Under the pieces are notes generated by a model. It saw only the letters and a program-made list of their open reading frames with translations, did no database searches and was not told where the DNA came from. DNA of 64,000 nucleotides. Source: Microbacterium testaceum. GTDB lineage: Bacteria; Actinomycetota; Actinomycetes; Actinomycetales; Microbacteriaceae. The DNA lies in NCBI RefSeq assembly GCF_029761935.1, contig NZ_CP121699.1:3038001-3102000 (forward strand), in the 5' to 3' direction. Below, piece after piece: positions 16,282 to 24,691 of the stretch. Both the position numbers and the translations under genes were made by a program. Numbering within the stretch: position 1 is the stretch's first letter; every line of letters begins with the position of its first letter.

Positions 16282-16978
16282 TCCCGGCCTCCCCGCGGGC
16301 GACCGCGAGCACCCGGAACGGCGCCGGGGTATCCACGCGCCAGGGCGAGCCGAGAGCCGCGGCGAGCTCGGGCGCGCGATAGCTTCGGCGGATCGAACGG
16401 AGGCCGTCGACGCGCAGGAACGTGCCCGCCGACAGCGGCGCGATGCCGACGGCGTACAGGGCGTACGCCAGACGCCCGCGGGCGATGTCGGCGTGCAGCA
16501 CGGTGCCGGTCGACAGGGCGAGCGAGTCGCCGGTGAAGCTCGCCAGCGCCGCCGCGTCGAGGTGGTGCAGCACGTGGTTCGAGATGACGAGATCGAAACG
16601 CTCCCCGGCGGCGAGCAGGGCCGTCGAGTCCTGCGCGACGAAGCGCACCCCGGGGCGGCCGCGGTCGCGAGCGGCTGAGATCGCGCGCGGGTCGGGGTCG
16701 GCTCCGACGCACTCGACCGTGAAGCGGTCGCGCGCGGCCAAACCCGCCAGCCGCACGAGCACGTCCCCTCCACCGCAGCCCAGGTCGAGAACGCGCGCGG
16801 GGCGCCCCAGGGCGCGCAGTTCCGGCCGCACCCGCGTGCGGTAGACGTGCCCCCAGGCCGAGACGAGGCGGTTCACGAGGTCGAAGCGGCGGTAGGTGGC
16901 CGCGAGCGCCCGGGGATCGCAGTCGGGGTCGTCCATCATCTCGGTCAGCGCGACGTCGCGCTGAGACAACCCCGTCAC
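16274..16978 (-). CDS. Class I SAM-dependent methyltransferase of the T3PKS operon
   Basis: 234-residue methyltransferase. The SAM motif is VLDLGCGGGDVLVRLAGL near residue 65, followed by GADPDPRAI (acidic motif II) and FDLVISNHVLHHLD (motif IV region). The GTG at 16978 overlaps the PKS stop as GTGA. An O- or C-methylation of the polyketide product is inferred. It is not the ICMT-like type of SrsB, so the chemistry may differ from that of Streptomyces phenolic lipids. Confidence 0.88.
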   Translation of the reverse strand: MTGLSQRDVALTEMMDDPDCDPRALAATYRRFDLVNRLVSAWGHVYRTRVRPELRALGRPARVLDLGCGGGDVLVRLAGLAARDRFTVECVGADPDPRAISAARDRGRPGVRFVAQDSTALLAAGERFDLVISNHVLHHLDAAALASFTGDSLALSTGTVLHADIARGRLAYALYAVGIAPLSAGTFLRVDGLRSIRRSYRAPELAAALGSPWRVDTPAPFRVLAVARGEAGND

Positions 16979-18069
16979 GCCGCCGGGCGGCGCAGTGTCA
17001 GACGCGCCGCCTCCACCGTGAGCCCCGGGCCGAACGCGAGAGCCGCGACGCGGTCTCCGTCGCCGCGCGCGGAGTCCGCGAGCAGGTCGCGCAGGATGAA
17101 CAGCAGCGTCGCGCTCGACATGTTGCCGTGCTGACGCAGCACCTCCCGCGAGGGGGCCAGGGCCGTGGCATCCAGCGACAGGGCGCTCTCCACCCGGTCG
17201 AGGATGCTGCGTCCGCCGGGATGCACCGCCCACGCGTCGACCTCGTCGAGGTCGCCGATCACGTCGGCGGCGATCGCCGAGATCTCGCGGCCGATGATGC
17301 GCGGAACCTCGGGGGTCAGCGTCATCTCGAACCCCGAGTCGCCGACGGTCCACGCCATGTCCTTCTCGCCCTCGTCGGTCACGTGCGTCGCGAAACCGTC
17401 GAGGTCGAAGCCCGCCCGGGAGGGGTCTCCGGATGCCACGACCGCGGCCCCCGCCCCGTCGGCGAACACCGAGGCGGCGACGATCTGGTCGGGGTGGGAC
17501 GAGGTCTGCCAGTGCAGCGAGCACAGTTCGGTGCACGAGACGAGGACGACCGCGTCGGGGTCGTCGCCGACGATGCGCGCCGCGAGACGCAGGGCCGGGA
17601 TCGCCGCCGCGCAGCCGATGAACCCGAGGTGGTAGCGCTCGACGGTGGGGGAGAGGCCGAGGTCGCGGACCAGGTGATAGTCGGGTCCGGGCGCGAACAT
17701 CCCGGTGCACGAGACGGTCACGACGTGGGTGATGGCATCCGGAGTCCGTCCCGACCCGGCGATCGCGGCGCGCGAGGCCTCCGCGGAAAGGGGCGGAGCG
17801 GTGCGGCGGTACTCGTCGTTGCGCGCTCCGGTCGGGGGCATGAGCAGGGTGTCGCCGTCGAGGACCCCGAGCGCTCCGCCCTCACCGCCCGCGAGCTGCG
17901 GGAGCACCACGTGGCGGGTGTCGATGGCCGCCGCATCGAACGCGGCGCCCACCAGACGTTGGGCCTTGCGGTCGAATCCGGGCTGTGCGGCGAACAGGTC
18001 ACGCAGGGTCGACTGGTCGACACGAGTGTCGGGCAGGGCCGTGCCGATCGAGAGGATGCGGGCGGTCAT
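16975..18069 (-). CDS. Type III polyketide synthase (chalcone/stilbene synthase-like)
   Basis: 364-residue homodimer-type type III PKS that condenses malonyl-CoA onto an acyl-CoA starter. The Cys-His-Asn triad is visible: Cys121 in VTVSCTGMFAPG, His in AWAVHPGGRS (about 283) and Asn in QHGNMSSAT (about 315). GFIGCAAAIPAL is the usual second conserved block. First gene of an overlapping PKS-methyltransferase-flavoprotein operon, the same order as srsABC. A long-chain acyl starter and alkylresorcinol- or alkylpyrone-type product are inferred from context, not from residues. Confidence 0.93.
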   Translation of the reverse strand: MTARILSIGTALPDTRVDQSTLRDLFAAQPGFDRKAQRLVGAAFDAAAIDTRHVVLPQLAGGEGGALGVLDGDTLLMPPTGARNDEYRRTAPPLSAEASRAAIAGSGRTPDAITHVVTVSCTGMFAPGPDYHLVRDLGLSPTVERYHLGFIGCAAAIPALRLAARIVGDDPDAVVLVSCTELCSLHWQTSSHPDQIVAASVFADGAGAAVVASGDPSRAGFDLDGFATHVTDEGEKDMAWTVGDSGFEMTLTPEVPRIIGREISAIAADVIGDLDEVDAWAVHPGGRSILDRVESALSLDATALAPSREVLRQHGNMSSATLLFILRDLLADSARGDGDRVAALAFGPGLTVEAARLTLRRPAA

Positions 18070-18146
18070 GACTCACTGTAGACACGGTTCTCGCGCCCCT
18101 CGGCGGGGATGGCGTCGTGTCGACCCGCCGTCTACAGTGGCGGGTC

Positions 18147-19343
18147 TCAGGCCGCGAGCATGCGCGAGACGAGCAGGCCCTCGACGGTCGTCCGGTAGTC
18201 GGCGATCATGCGTCCCCGGTCCATGCGCCCCCGGGCCGCGAGAGCGGCTGCCCGCAGCGCCGGGCCGAGGGCGAGGGCGTCTCCCCACGCCTCGACGATC
18301 GCGTCGACCTCGCGCCCGGTCACGAGCCCGAACCCCTCCACCAGGCGCGCCGCGTCTCCGACGTCCGTGGTCACCGGGACGGCTCCGGATGCCGCTCCCT
18401 CGACGAGACACAGCGGAGACGCCTCACCGAAAGCGCTGGTCAGCGCGACGATGTCGGCGATCCGGTACAGCTCCGGCATGTCCTCGCGAAGCCCGAGGGC
18501 GTGCAGCGCCACCCCGTCGTCGACACCGCTGTCGGCCAGCAACGAGACGAAAGCGGGGTTGGTGCGGGTCATACCCGACCCGCACACCACGTAGTGCGTG
18601 CCGGGCGCGGTCCGCGCGTGAGCCGCGACGGCGCGGAGGAACAGCCCCGGGTCCTTCATGGCGTCGAAGCGCGCCGCCAGAAGGACGACGGGGGCGGAGT
18701 CCGGGATGCCGAGACCCCCGCGGATCCGTCGGCGCTCGGCGCGCGTGCCGGGGCGGAAGCGGCGGGTGTCGATGCCGTTGTCGATGACCCACGCCTCACC
18801 GGCGGAGACGCCGGCGCGCGCGTAGGCGCGGGAGGTGGATTCGGCGCACGCGATCGTCGCGCTCACCGCGCCGGAATCGGCGGCCTCGACCAACCAGCCC
18901 AGTGCGGGGCCGGAATGGGTGGGGTCGGATCGGTGGAGGCAGGCCGCGACCGGCCGGTCGGGCAGCAGTCCGGCGCGCTCGAGCGCGACCACGAGGCTCA
19001 GCGGCTGCTCCTTGAGCGAGAGGATGACATCGGCCTCGTCGAACAGTCGCGCGGCGTGCTCCAGCTCGATCCGCGAGAACCCCTCGGGAGCCAGCGGTCG
19101 ATCGCCCGCGACACGGTCGAAGGTGTCGATGCGAACCCCGCGGTCCTGCAGGCGGCGGAAGCGGGTGTCGTCGCGCGCGAACTGGAGGGAAGCGTCGCGG
19201 CGCGCGGCCGAGGTGAGCGACAGCACGCGATGCTTTTGCGATCCGTCGGAGGCGAGACCCGCCACGACGTCGGAATGCAGGATCCTCGCCCCTCCGGCGA
19301 AGAAGCCTTCGTAGAGCGAGAGCACGCGCACGGGTCGGGTCAT
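18147..19343 (-). CDS. GT4-family glycosyltransferase
   Basis: 398-residue GT-B fold transferase. RVLSLYEGFFAGGARILHSDVV at the N terminus holds the Gly-Gly acceptor loop. The donor-site motif is LTSAFGEASPLCLVEGAASGAVPVTTDVGDAARLV near residue 315, with the E-x7-E pattern of GT4 enzymes. The start is ATG 19343. It probably uses a nucleotide sugar to build a glycolipid or surface glycan; neither donor nor acceptor can be read. It is upstream of the PKS operon on the same strand with a 77-nt gap. Confidence 0.87.
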   Translation of the reverse strand: MTRPVRVLSLYEGFFAGGARILHSDVVAGLASDGSQKHRVLSLTSAARRDASLQFARDDTRFRRLQDRGVRIDTFDRVAGDRPLAPEGFSRIELEHAARLFDEADVILSLKEQPLSLVVALERAGLLPDRPVAACLHRSDPTHSGPALGWLVEAADSGAVSATIACAESTSRAYARAGVSAGEAWVIDNGIDTRRFRPGTRAERRRIRGGLGIPDSAPVVLLAARFDAMKDPGLFLRAVAAHARTAPGTHYVVCGSGMTRTNPAFVSLLADSGVDDGVALHALGLREDMPELYRIADIVALTSAFGEASPLCLVEGAASGAVPVTTDVGDAARLVEGFGLVTGREVDAIVEAWGDALALGPALRAAALAARGRMDRGRMIADYRTTVEGLLVSRMLAA

Positions 19344-19516
19344 CGGGGTCGCTTTCCAGCCGGGATCTACCACCGCGGATGCGGTCGTCCCATGCTGAGG
19401 CCTCGACCCCGTGCGGTGGGTTACACGGCAGAGACCATCGTGTGAACGCCCGGACACGAGCCGACGCGCCGACTTCCGGGGGAAGAAGCCGACGCGCCGG
19501 GTGAAGGGGTGGGTGA

Positions 19517-19705
19517 TTAGGCGCGGTGCGCGACGACCATCGTTTCGCCGGACGGGGCCGTGCGCGACCAGGGCCACCGCTTCTCCGCGCGCGGCGCGGG
19601 CGACTCCTCGATCGAGCGCGGGCCGATGCCGTTGCCCATGGCGGCCGTCATGGCGATGCTCCACACCGAGCCCGTCTGTCGTTCGCTCTGCTGTCCGTAG
19701 ATCAT
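19517..19705 (-). CDS. Small protein of unknown function
   Basis: 62 residues beginning MIYGQQSERQTGSVWSIAM and ending VVAHRA, with a strong GAGGAGAA ribosome-binding site before ATG 19705. Basic and Ser/Pro-rich with no membrane helix. Coding use is acceptable but the short length leaves doubt. No family recognised. Confidence 0.5.
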   Translation of the reverse strand: MIYGQQSERQTGSVWSIAMTAAMGNGIGPRSIEESPAPRAEKRWPWSRTAPSGETMVVAHRA

Positions 19706-19921
19706 GGTGTTCTCCTCATTCCCGTCTCCCGACGGGGTCCGGCCGTCTCCCGACGGCTCTCCCTCCGTCATAGACCGCGGTGGCGGGGGCCGAGACCGGC
19801 TTGACAGGCGTCACCGGGTGCGCTTGGCCCCCGGTTCGCCCGCCGGGGGCCCGTGGAACACGCGGGGGCGCTCCGTGCAAGCTGCGCGCGCGCTGGGCAG
19901 GAATGAGTACGATCATGGGTC

Positions 19922-20374
19922 GTGCACTCGTCCCCCGATTCTTCGCCTCCCCCCTCGCCGGGGTCGGAGCTCGGTCGCGCCCTTCTCTCCTATGGAGAAG
20001 CGCGTCGCGTCGCCGCCGCGGAGGCCCGTCGAGAGCTGTCTCTGAACGAGCTCGACGCGCGCGCCCTGCTTTTCGTCGCGGAGAACCCCGGAGCCCGGCC
20101 CACGCACGTCCGCGACCATCTCGGCATCACATCGGCCGGCGTGACCACTCTCATCGACCGGCTCGTGCAGCGCGGAGCCGTGCGCCGCGATCTCGACGCC
20201 GAGGACCGTCGCGTCAACCACATCACCGCGATCGTCGATCTCGGCGCCCCGCCGTGGTCGCAGCTGCGCGCGTTCGACGCGGCGGTGGAAGAGGCGGTCG
20301 CCGAACTCGATCCCGAAGAAGCACGACGCGTCGCGCTGTTGCTCACGCACATCACGGCGCACGCCGGCGGCTGA
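19922..20374 (+). CDS. MarR-family transcriptional regulator
   Basis: 150-residue winged-helix regulator. LSLNELDARALLFVAENPGARPTHVRDHLGITSAGVTTLIDRLVQRGAVRR is the HTH plus wing, with AEDRRVNHI as the wing strand. The GTG start lies eight nt after a TACGAT -10-like box (19908-19913) with no ribosome-binding site, so the mRNA may be leaderless. Its targets are unknown. Confidence 0.85.
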   Translation: MHSSPDSSPPPSPGSELGRALLSYGEARRVAAAEARRELSLNELDARALLFVAENPGARPTHVRDHLGITSAGVTTLIDRLVQRGAVRRDLDAEDRRVNHITAIVDLGAPPWSQLRAFDAAVEEAVAELDPEEARRVALLLTHITAHAGG

Positions 20375-20410
20375 GGTCCTCGGCGGGGTCGGTCGCGGCG
20401 TGAGTCGTCC

Positions 20411-20752
20411 TCAGATGTCCGCGAGGAACGCTTCCGAACGAGCCTGCAGGAACGAGCAGAGGGCCGAGAGCGTCGCTAGTTCGCCGGACAGGGCCATGAC
20501 GCGGCCCGCGGGCAGCGGCGCGGCATCTTCGCGCGGTTCGAAGGTGACCGCCCACTCGGTCGAGTTCTGCTCCGGCCCCGGCGCGACAAAGAACGTCGTC
20601 GACACGCTCTTCAGCTGGGCGGCGATGAGTCCGGCGTCGGCGCCGTCCTCGCTGTCCTGGGGAATCACGCGCAGGATCGACGCGTCGTCGTAGCCGAGGG
20701 CCCGGAAATCATCGACCCAGGCCTGCAGCGTGGTCATCGTCCGAAACGGCAT
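20411..20752 (-). CDS. Hypothetical protein
   Basis: 113 residues: MPFRTMTTLQAWVDDFRALGYDD, then an alpha/beta-looking body ending RSEAFLADI. ATG 20752 is preferred to the ATG 15 nt inside because AAAGGACC lies just upstream. No Cys-rich, signal or membrane features. I do not recognise the family. Codon usage is like its neighbours. Confidence 0.7.
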   Translation of the reverse strand: MPFRTMTTLQAWVDDFRALGYDDASILRVIPQDSEDGADAGLIAAQLKSVSTTFFVAPGPEQNSTEWAVTFEPREDAAPLPAGRVMALSGELATLSALCSFLQARSEAFLADI

Positions 20753-21169
20753 GAGGGTCCTTTCGACGGCCGGACGCCCCGCGGCGACCCCTCCCATTAT
20801 GCGCGAGGAATCGCGCCTCGGAGCGGGTCACGAGTTCCGCTCCGAGGCGTCAGACGACCACACGCCGGGGAACGAGGAGCGATCGTCGTGCGGCAGGGAT
20901 GCCGCGGTGGAATGCTCGCCGGTGTTCCGCTTTCCGGTCAATGTGGACGCGGTCCACTTTTCGCATCGAGGACGTCGTTTCGCGCCTTGGGGCCGAAAGT
21001 GCCGAATTGCGCATTGTTTTTCCTATGAGCGATAGCGTGAATGCGGATGGGGGGCATCCACGACACCGCGGTCCTGAGAGCTGCACGGCGTGAGAGCGTT
21101 CCCATAGTGGCCTCCGCGATGGAGCGCAATGGCCTTGCCGCACATTCTCGGACTGTTTAGGAAAAAGGC
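20753..21169. other. 417-bp divergent intergenic region with lower GC
   Basis: No convincing gene. The region holds two overlapping hairpins near 20801-20849, and an inverted repeat GTGGAC-GCG-GTCCAC at 20943-20957. The stretch about 20985-21050 is clearly poorer in GC than its surroundings. It should contain the promoter of the AraC gene at 21170. Confidence 0.6.
20801..20849. repeat. Overlapping inverted repeats (alternative hairpins)
   Basis: Stem A: GCGCGA/TCGCGC with a GGAA loop (20801-20816). Stem B: perfect 12-bp arms CGCCTCGGAGCG (20814-20825) and CGCTCCGAGGCG (20838-20849). The two share nt 20814-20816, so they exclude each other. The repeat sits 49-97 nt before the ATG at 20752. 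Confidence 0.7.
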
Positions 21170-22105
21170 GTGGAGCACACCAACATCGAAACCCGTGACG
21201 CCGAGACGGTGGAGCACCTGTGGCAGACCGTGGTTCCCGGAGCGCGCATCTCGCGCGCCGAGGTGATCCAGCCGGCACTCGCCTGGCACGCGGCATCCGA
21301 GCCCGGTTTCGCTTTCTGCGACTACACGATCGGTTCGACGATGCTGGTCGAGTCCGACCCCCTCGATCAGGTCGTGGTCGGTCGTATCGCCGGACCGCGG
21401 GTGTCGGGCACCTACCGCCGCGAACGCATCGACACGGCGGTGCCGTTCATGGTGGTGGATCGCCCTCTCGAGATCGCGTTCACGGGGCGTATCGCGGGCA
21501 CCGCCGTCTCGTTCGCGCGGACCGAGTTCGACGAGGCCGCGCGCCGCCTGTCCGGCGATGACACCCTGAGGGTCCGGCCCACCGGTTACGCGCCGGTGAG
21601 CGAGCAGCGTCTGCGGTACTGGTCGCGCACCTGGGAGTACGCGCGCGACATCCTGCTGCGCTCGCCCGAGCGCACCCCGATCATCGAGCAGCAGGCGCGC
21701 ACCCTGCTCTTGGAGGCGTCTCTGCTGGCGTTCCCCACGACCTTCACCGAGGCGCTGGCCGCCGGCCGCCCGTCGCGTCCCCTGCCCGCGCCGGTGCGTC
21801 GGGCCAAGGCCTACGTCGAGGCCCACGCGGCCGAGCCGGTCGTGCTGTCGGACATCGCCCAGGCAGCTCGCCTGTCTCCGCGCGGCCTGCAGTACGCCTT
21901 TCGCGCGGCCACCGGCCGTACGCCGATGCAGTACCTGCGCCGCGTCCGGCTCGATGCGGCGCGCGCGGAGCTGCGCAGCGCGGATCCCTCCGTCGAGACG
22001 GTGGCGGCGATCGCCGCGCGCTGGGGCTTCTCGAACCTGGGACGCTTCGCCGCGATGTACCGCGGAGAATTCGGCGAGACGCCGTCGACCACGCTGAGGT
22101 CGTAG
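21170..22105 (+). CDS. AraC-family transcriptional regulator
   Basis: 311-residue regulator with an N-terminal ligand/dimer domain (residues 1-200, FLY-type) and a C-terminal double HTH (VVLSDIAQAARLSPRGLQYAFRAATG; VAAIAARWGFSNLGRFAAMYRGEFG). The GTG start is preceded by GGAAAAAGG. It is the intact relative of the deleted copy at 9851-10323. Similar regulators in Microbacterium often sit alone; no target operon is obvious. Confidence 0.88.
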   Translation: MEHTNIETRDAETVEHLWQTVVPGARISRAEVIQPALAWHAASEPGFAFCDYTIGSTMLVESDPLDQVVVGRIAGPRVSGTYRRERIDTAVPFMVVDRPLEIAFTGRIAGTAVSFARTEFDEAARRLSGDDTLRVRPTGYAPVSEQRLRYWSRTWEYARDILLRSPERTPIIEQQARTLLLEASLLAFPTTFTEALAAGRPSRPLPAPVRRAKAYVEAHAAEPVVLSDIAQAARLSPRGLQYAFRAATGRTPMQYLRRVRLDAARAELRSADPSVETVAAIAARWGFSNLGRFAAMYRGEFGETPSTTLRS

Positions 22106-22132
22106 AGCCGAGAGTTTGGGCGGCTCCCGCGG

Positions 22133-23626
22133 TCAGTGCCCGGCGCCGAGCCCTCCGCTCAGGCGCGCGTGCAACCGGGCGGCAGTGGCGTTCATCCCCG
22201 CGATCTCGACCGTCGTGCCGAGGTGGGCGTACTTCGTCTGCACCGCGTCGAGAGCGGCGACCGTCGAGGCATCCCACACGTGCGAGCGCGAGAGGTCGAT
22301 GACCACGTGTCGCGGGTCGTCGTGGTACGCGAACTTCGTCGTCAGGTCGTTGCTCGAGGCGAAGAACAGCTCGCCCTCCACGGTATAGCGGGCGGTGTCG
22401 CCCTCCACCTCGCGCGTCACGGAGGTGACGCTGGCGACTCGGCGGGCGAACAGGACGGCGGCGGCGACCACGCCCACGCCCACGCCGATCGCGAGGTTGT
22501 GCGTCCACACCGTGATCGCGACCGTGAGGATCATCACGACCGTCTCGCTCAGCGGCATCCGACGAAGAGTCGAGGGGCGGATGCTGTGCCAGTCGAAGGT
22601 CGCGATCGACACCACGATCATCACGGCCACCAGCACCGCCATCGGGATGACGGCGACGACGTCGCCGAAGGCGAGCACGAGCACGAGCAGGAAGACGCCG
22701 GCCAGGAAGGTCGAGATACGGGTGCGCGCCCCCGACGCCTTCACGTTGATCATCGTCTGGCCGATCATCGCGCAGCCGCCCATTCCGCCGAACAGACCCG
22801 ACAGCACGTTCGCGGCGCCCTGTCCGAGCGACTCGCGCGTCTTCGACGAGGGGGTGTCGGTGATGTCGTCCACGAGGGCGGCGGTCATGAGCGATTCGAG
22901 CAGGCCGACGATCGCCATGGCGACGGCGAAGGGCAGGATGATGGCGAGCGTCTCGCCGGTCAGCGGGACGTTCGGCAACAGAAGGGCGGGCAGGCTCTCG
23001 GGCAGCGCGCCCTGGTCGCCGACCGTGGGGACCGAGATGCCGAAGACGACCGCGGCGCCGGTCAGCAGCACGATCGCCACGAGCGGGGCGGGCACGACCT
23101 TGGTGATGCGCGGCAGGAGGTACATGATCGCGAGGCCCGCCGCGGCGATCGGGTAGACGGCCCACGGCACGCCGATCAGCTGCGGCACCTGCGCCGTGAA
23201 GATGAGGATCGCGAGCGCGTTGACGAAGCCCACCATGACGCTGCGCGGAATGAAGCGCATGAGCTTGGCCACCCCGAGCAGGCCGAGGATCACCTGCAGG
23301 ATGCCGCCGAGGATCACCGTCGCGAGCAGGTAGTCGACCCCGTGCTCGCGGGCGACGGGGGCGATGACGAGAGCGATCGCGCCGGTCGCGGCCGAGATCA
23401 TCGCGGGGCGTCCGCCGAGGAACGCGATGGCGACCGCCATGACGAAGGACGAGAACAGGCCGAGGCGCGGGTCGACGCCGGCGATGATCGAGAACGCGAT
23501 CGCCTCGGGGATGAGGGCGATGGCGACGACGAGGCCGGCGAGCACTTCGCGGGTCAGCAGGCGGGGGGAGCGCAGGGCCTGCAGGACGGTGGGCTCGGTG
23601 CGCGGGCGCGCGATGGCAGAGGTCAT
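22133..23626 (-). CDS. SulP-family anion transporter with STAS domain
   Basis: 497-residue SulP (SLC26-type) transporter. About twelve membrane segments occupy residues 25-390. IALIPEAIAFSIIAGVDPRLGLF is the SulP signature region and GMGGCAMIGQTMINVK is a conserved half-helix. The C-terminal STAS domain covers about residues 400-490 (HVVIDLSRSHVWDASTVAAL). The substrate may be sulfate or bicarbonate; it cannot be decided here. Confidence 0.92.
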   Translation of the reverse strand: MTSAIARPRTEPTVLQALRSPRLLTREVLAGLVVAIALIPEAIAFSIIAGVDPRLGLFSSFVMAVAIAFLGGRPAMISAATGAIALVIAPVAREHGVDYLLATVILGGILQVILGLLGVAKLMRFIPRSVMVGFVNALAILIFTAQVPQLIGVPWAVYPIAAAGLAIMYLLPRITKVVPAPLVAIVLLTGAAVVFGISVPTVGDQGALPESLPALLLPNVPLTGETLAIILPFAVAMAIVGLLESLMTAALVDDITDTPSSKTRESLGQGAANVLSGLFGGMGGCAMIGQTMINVKASGARTRISTFLAGVFLLVLVLAFGDVVAVIPMAVLVAVMIVVSIATFDWHSIRPSTLRRMPLSETVVMILTVAITVWTHNLAIGVGVGVVAAAVLFARRVASVTSVTREVEGDTARYTVEGELFFASSNDLTTKFAYHDDPRHVVIDLSRSHVWDASTVAALDAVQTKYAHLGTTVEIAGMNATAARLHARLSGGLGAGH

Positions 23627-23705
23627 GGAGAGTCTCCAGGAGGTAGGGGAGGGGACCCGCGTCGGCGCGGGGAAGAATAGGGGGGTCGCGATCGCGACGA
23701 AGGAG

Positions 23706-23726
23706 ACTCTACCGTAACGAGAGGGT
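23706..23726. promoter_or_regulatory. Candidate MerR operator
   Basis: An imperfect dyad, CTCT-ACCGTAACG-AGAG flanked by further partial symmetry, lies 19 nt before the MerR start. The CGTAACG core resembles actinobacterial MerR boxes. Autoregulation is inferred. Confidence 0.45.
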
Positions 23727-23744
23727 TGCGGGATCGGGGATGCG

Positions 23745-24116
23745 ATGACCGAGGTGCGACCGATGCAGATCGGCGAGCTCGCCGAGCGGACGGCGCTGTC
23801 GATTCGGACGCTCCGTCACTACGACGAGATCGGTCTGCTGCGTCCCTCGGCCCGCAGCGAGGGCGGCTTCCGTCTCTACACGGCCGACGACGAGTCGCGA
23901 CTGCTCCTCATTCGCCGCATGAAACCGCTCGGCTACTCCCTCGAGCAGATGGGTGAGCTGCTGGCCGTGGTCGACGGTCTCGAGGTCGACCCCTCCGACG
24001 ACGCACTCCGCGCGCAGCTCGCCGACATCCGCGACGAAGCGCACCAGCGGCGAGAAGACCTCCGCCGCAAGGTCGCCGCGGCCGACGAATTCATCGCCCA
24101 GTTGGAGGCACGGTGA
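23745..24116 (+). CDS. MerR-family transcriptional regulator
   Basis: 123-residue MerR protein: MQIGELAERTALSIRTLRHYDEIGLLRPSARSEGGFRLYTADD is the winged HTH and HQRREDLRRKVAAADEFIAQLEA the dimerising coiled coil. There is no effector domain, so it resembles the short stress/drug-type MerRs. The stop overlaps the GTG of the acetyltransferase, so the pair is one operon and the acetyltransferase is a probable target output. Confidence 0.9.
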   Translation: MTEVRPMQIGELAERTALSIRTLRHYDEIGLLRPSARSEGGFRLYTADDESRLLLIRRMKPLGYSLEQMGELLAVVDGLEVDPSDDALRAQLADIRDEAHQRREDLRRKVAAADEFIAQLEAR

Positions 24117-24688
24117 CCGCGCACGAGATCACGCTCGAGGGTCACGGCATCCGGCTGTCTTCCGCTCGAGCCGCCGACGCGGCCGAGGCCTGGCCGCTGA
24201 CCGACGCCGAGCTGTGGAGTCGCATGACCACGCCCTGGGCGGACTCGGTCGAGGCCTACGCCGCTCGCGTCGAGCAGCAGAACGCGACCCCGGGTCTGTA
24301 CGCCTTCACGGTGCGGGATGCCGAGACCGGCCAGGTCCGCGGCGCGACGACGTTCTACGAGTACATGCCCGCGCAGGGGCGGGTCGAGATCGGGACGACC
24401 TGGTACGGCCGCGCCTTCCAGGGCGGTCGCACCAACCCCGCCGCGAAGCTGCTGCTGCTCGCGCACGCGTTCGAGGGGTGGGGGGTCAATCGCGTGGCGC
24501 TGCGCTGCGACGCGCGCAACGAGCGCAGTGCTCGCGCCATCGAGCGCCTCGGCGCCACGCGCGAGGGGCGCCTGCGGCAGCACCGCATCGCCCCCGACGG
24601 GAGCGTCTCGGACACGCTGTACTTCTCGATCCTGCGTGACGAATGGCCCGCCGTGCGCGCGGGTCTCGAGGAGCGCCTGCGCGGCTGA
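24113..24688 (+). CDS. RimJ/RimL-type GNAT acetyltransferase
   Basis: 191-residue GNAT enzyme of the RimJ-like class. GVNRVALRCDARNERSARAIERLGATREGRLRQHR carries the acetyl-CoA beta-bulge and the N-x2-S helix. ILRDEWPAVRAGL is the usual C-terminal segment. It may acetylate protein N termini or small molecules. It is cotranscribed with MerR. The stop codon lies inside a palindrome shared with the convergent regulator gene. Confidence 0.9.
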   Translation: MTAHEITLEGHGIRLSSARAADAAEAWPLTDAELWSRMTTPWADSVEAYAARVEQQNATPGLYAFTVRDAETGQVRGATTFYEYMPAQGRVEIGTTWYGRAFQGGRTNPAAKLLLLAHAFEGWGVNRVALRCDARNERSARAIERLGATREGRLRQHRIAPDGSVSDTLYFSILRDEWPAVRAGLEERLRG

Positions 24689-24691
24689 GGC

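Noticed and set aside
19460..19499. Direct repeat GCCGACGCGCCG twice, 28 nt apart
   Set aside because: Short and GC-rich. No evidence of an attachment site, array or mobile element.
20899..21093. Small plus-strand open frame in the divergent intergenic region
   Set aside because: No ribosome-binding site, odd composition and no recognisable family. Kept only as intergenic sequence.
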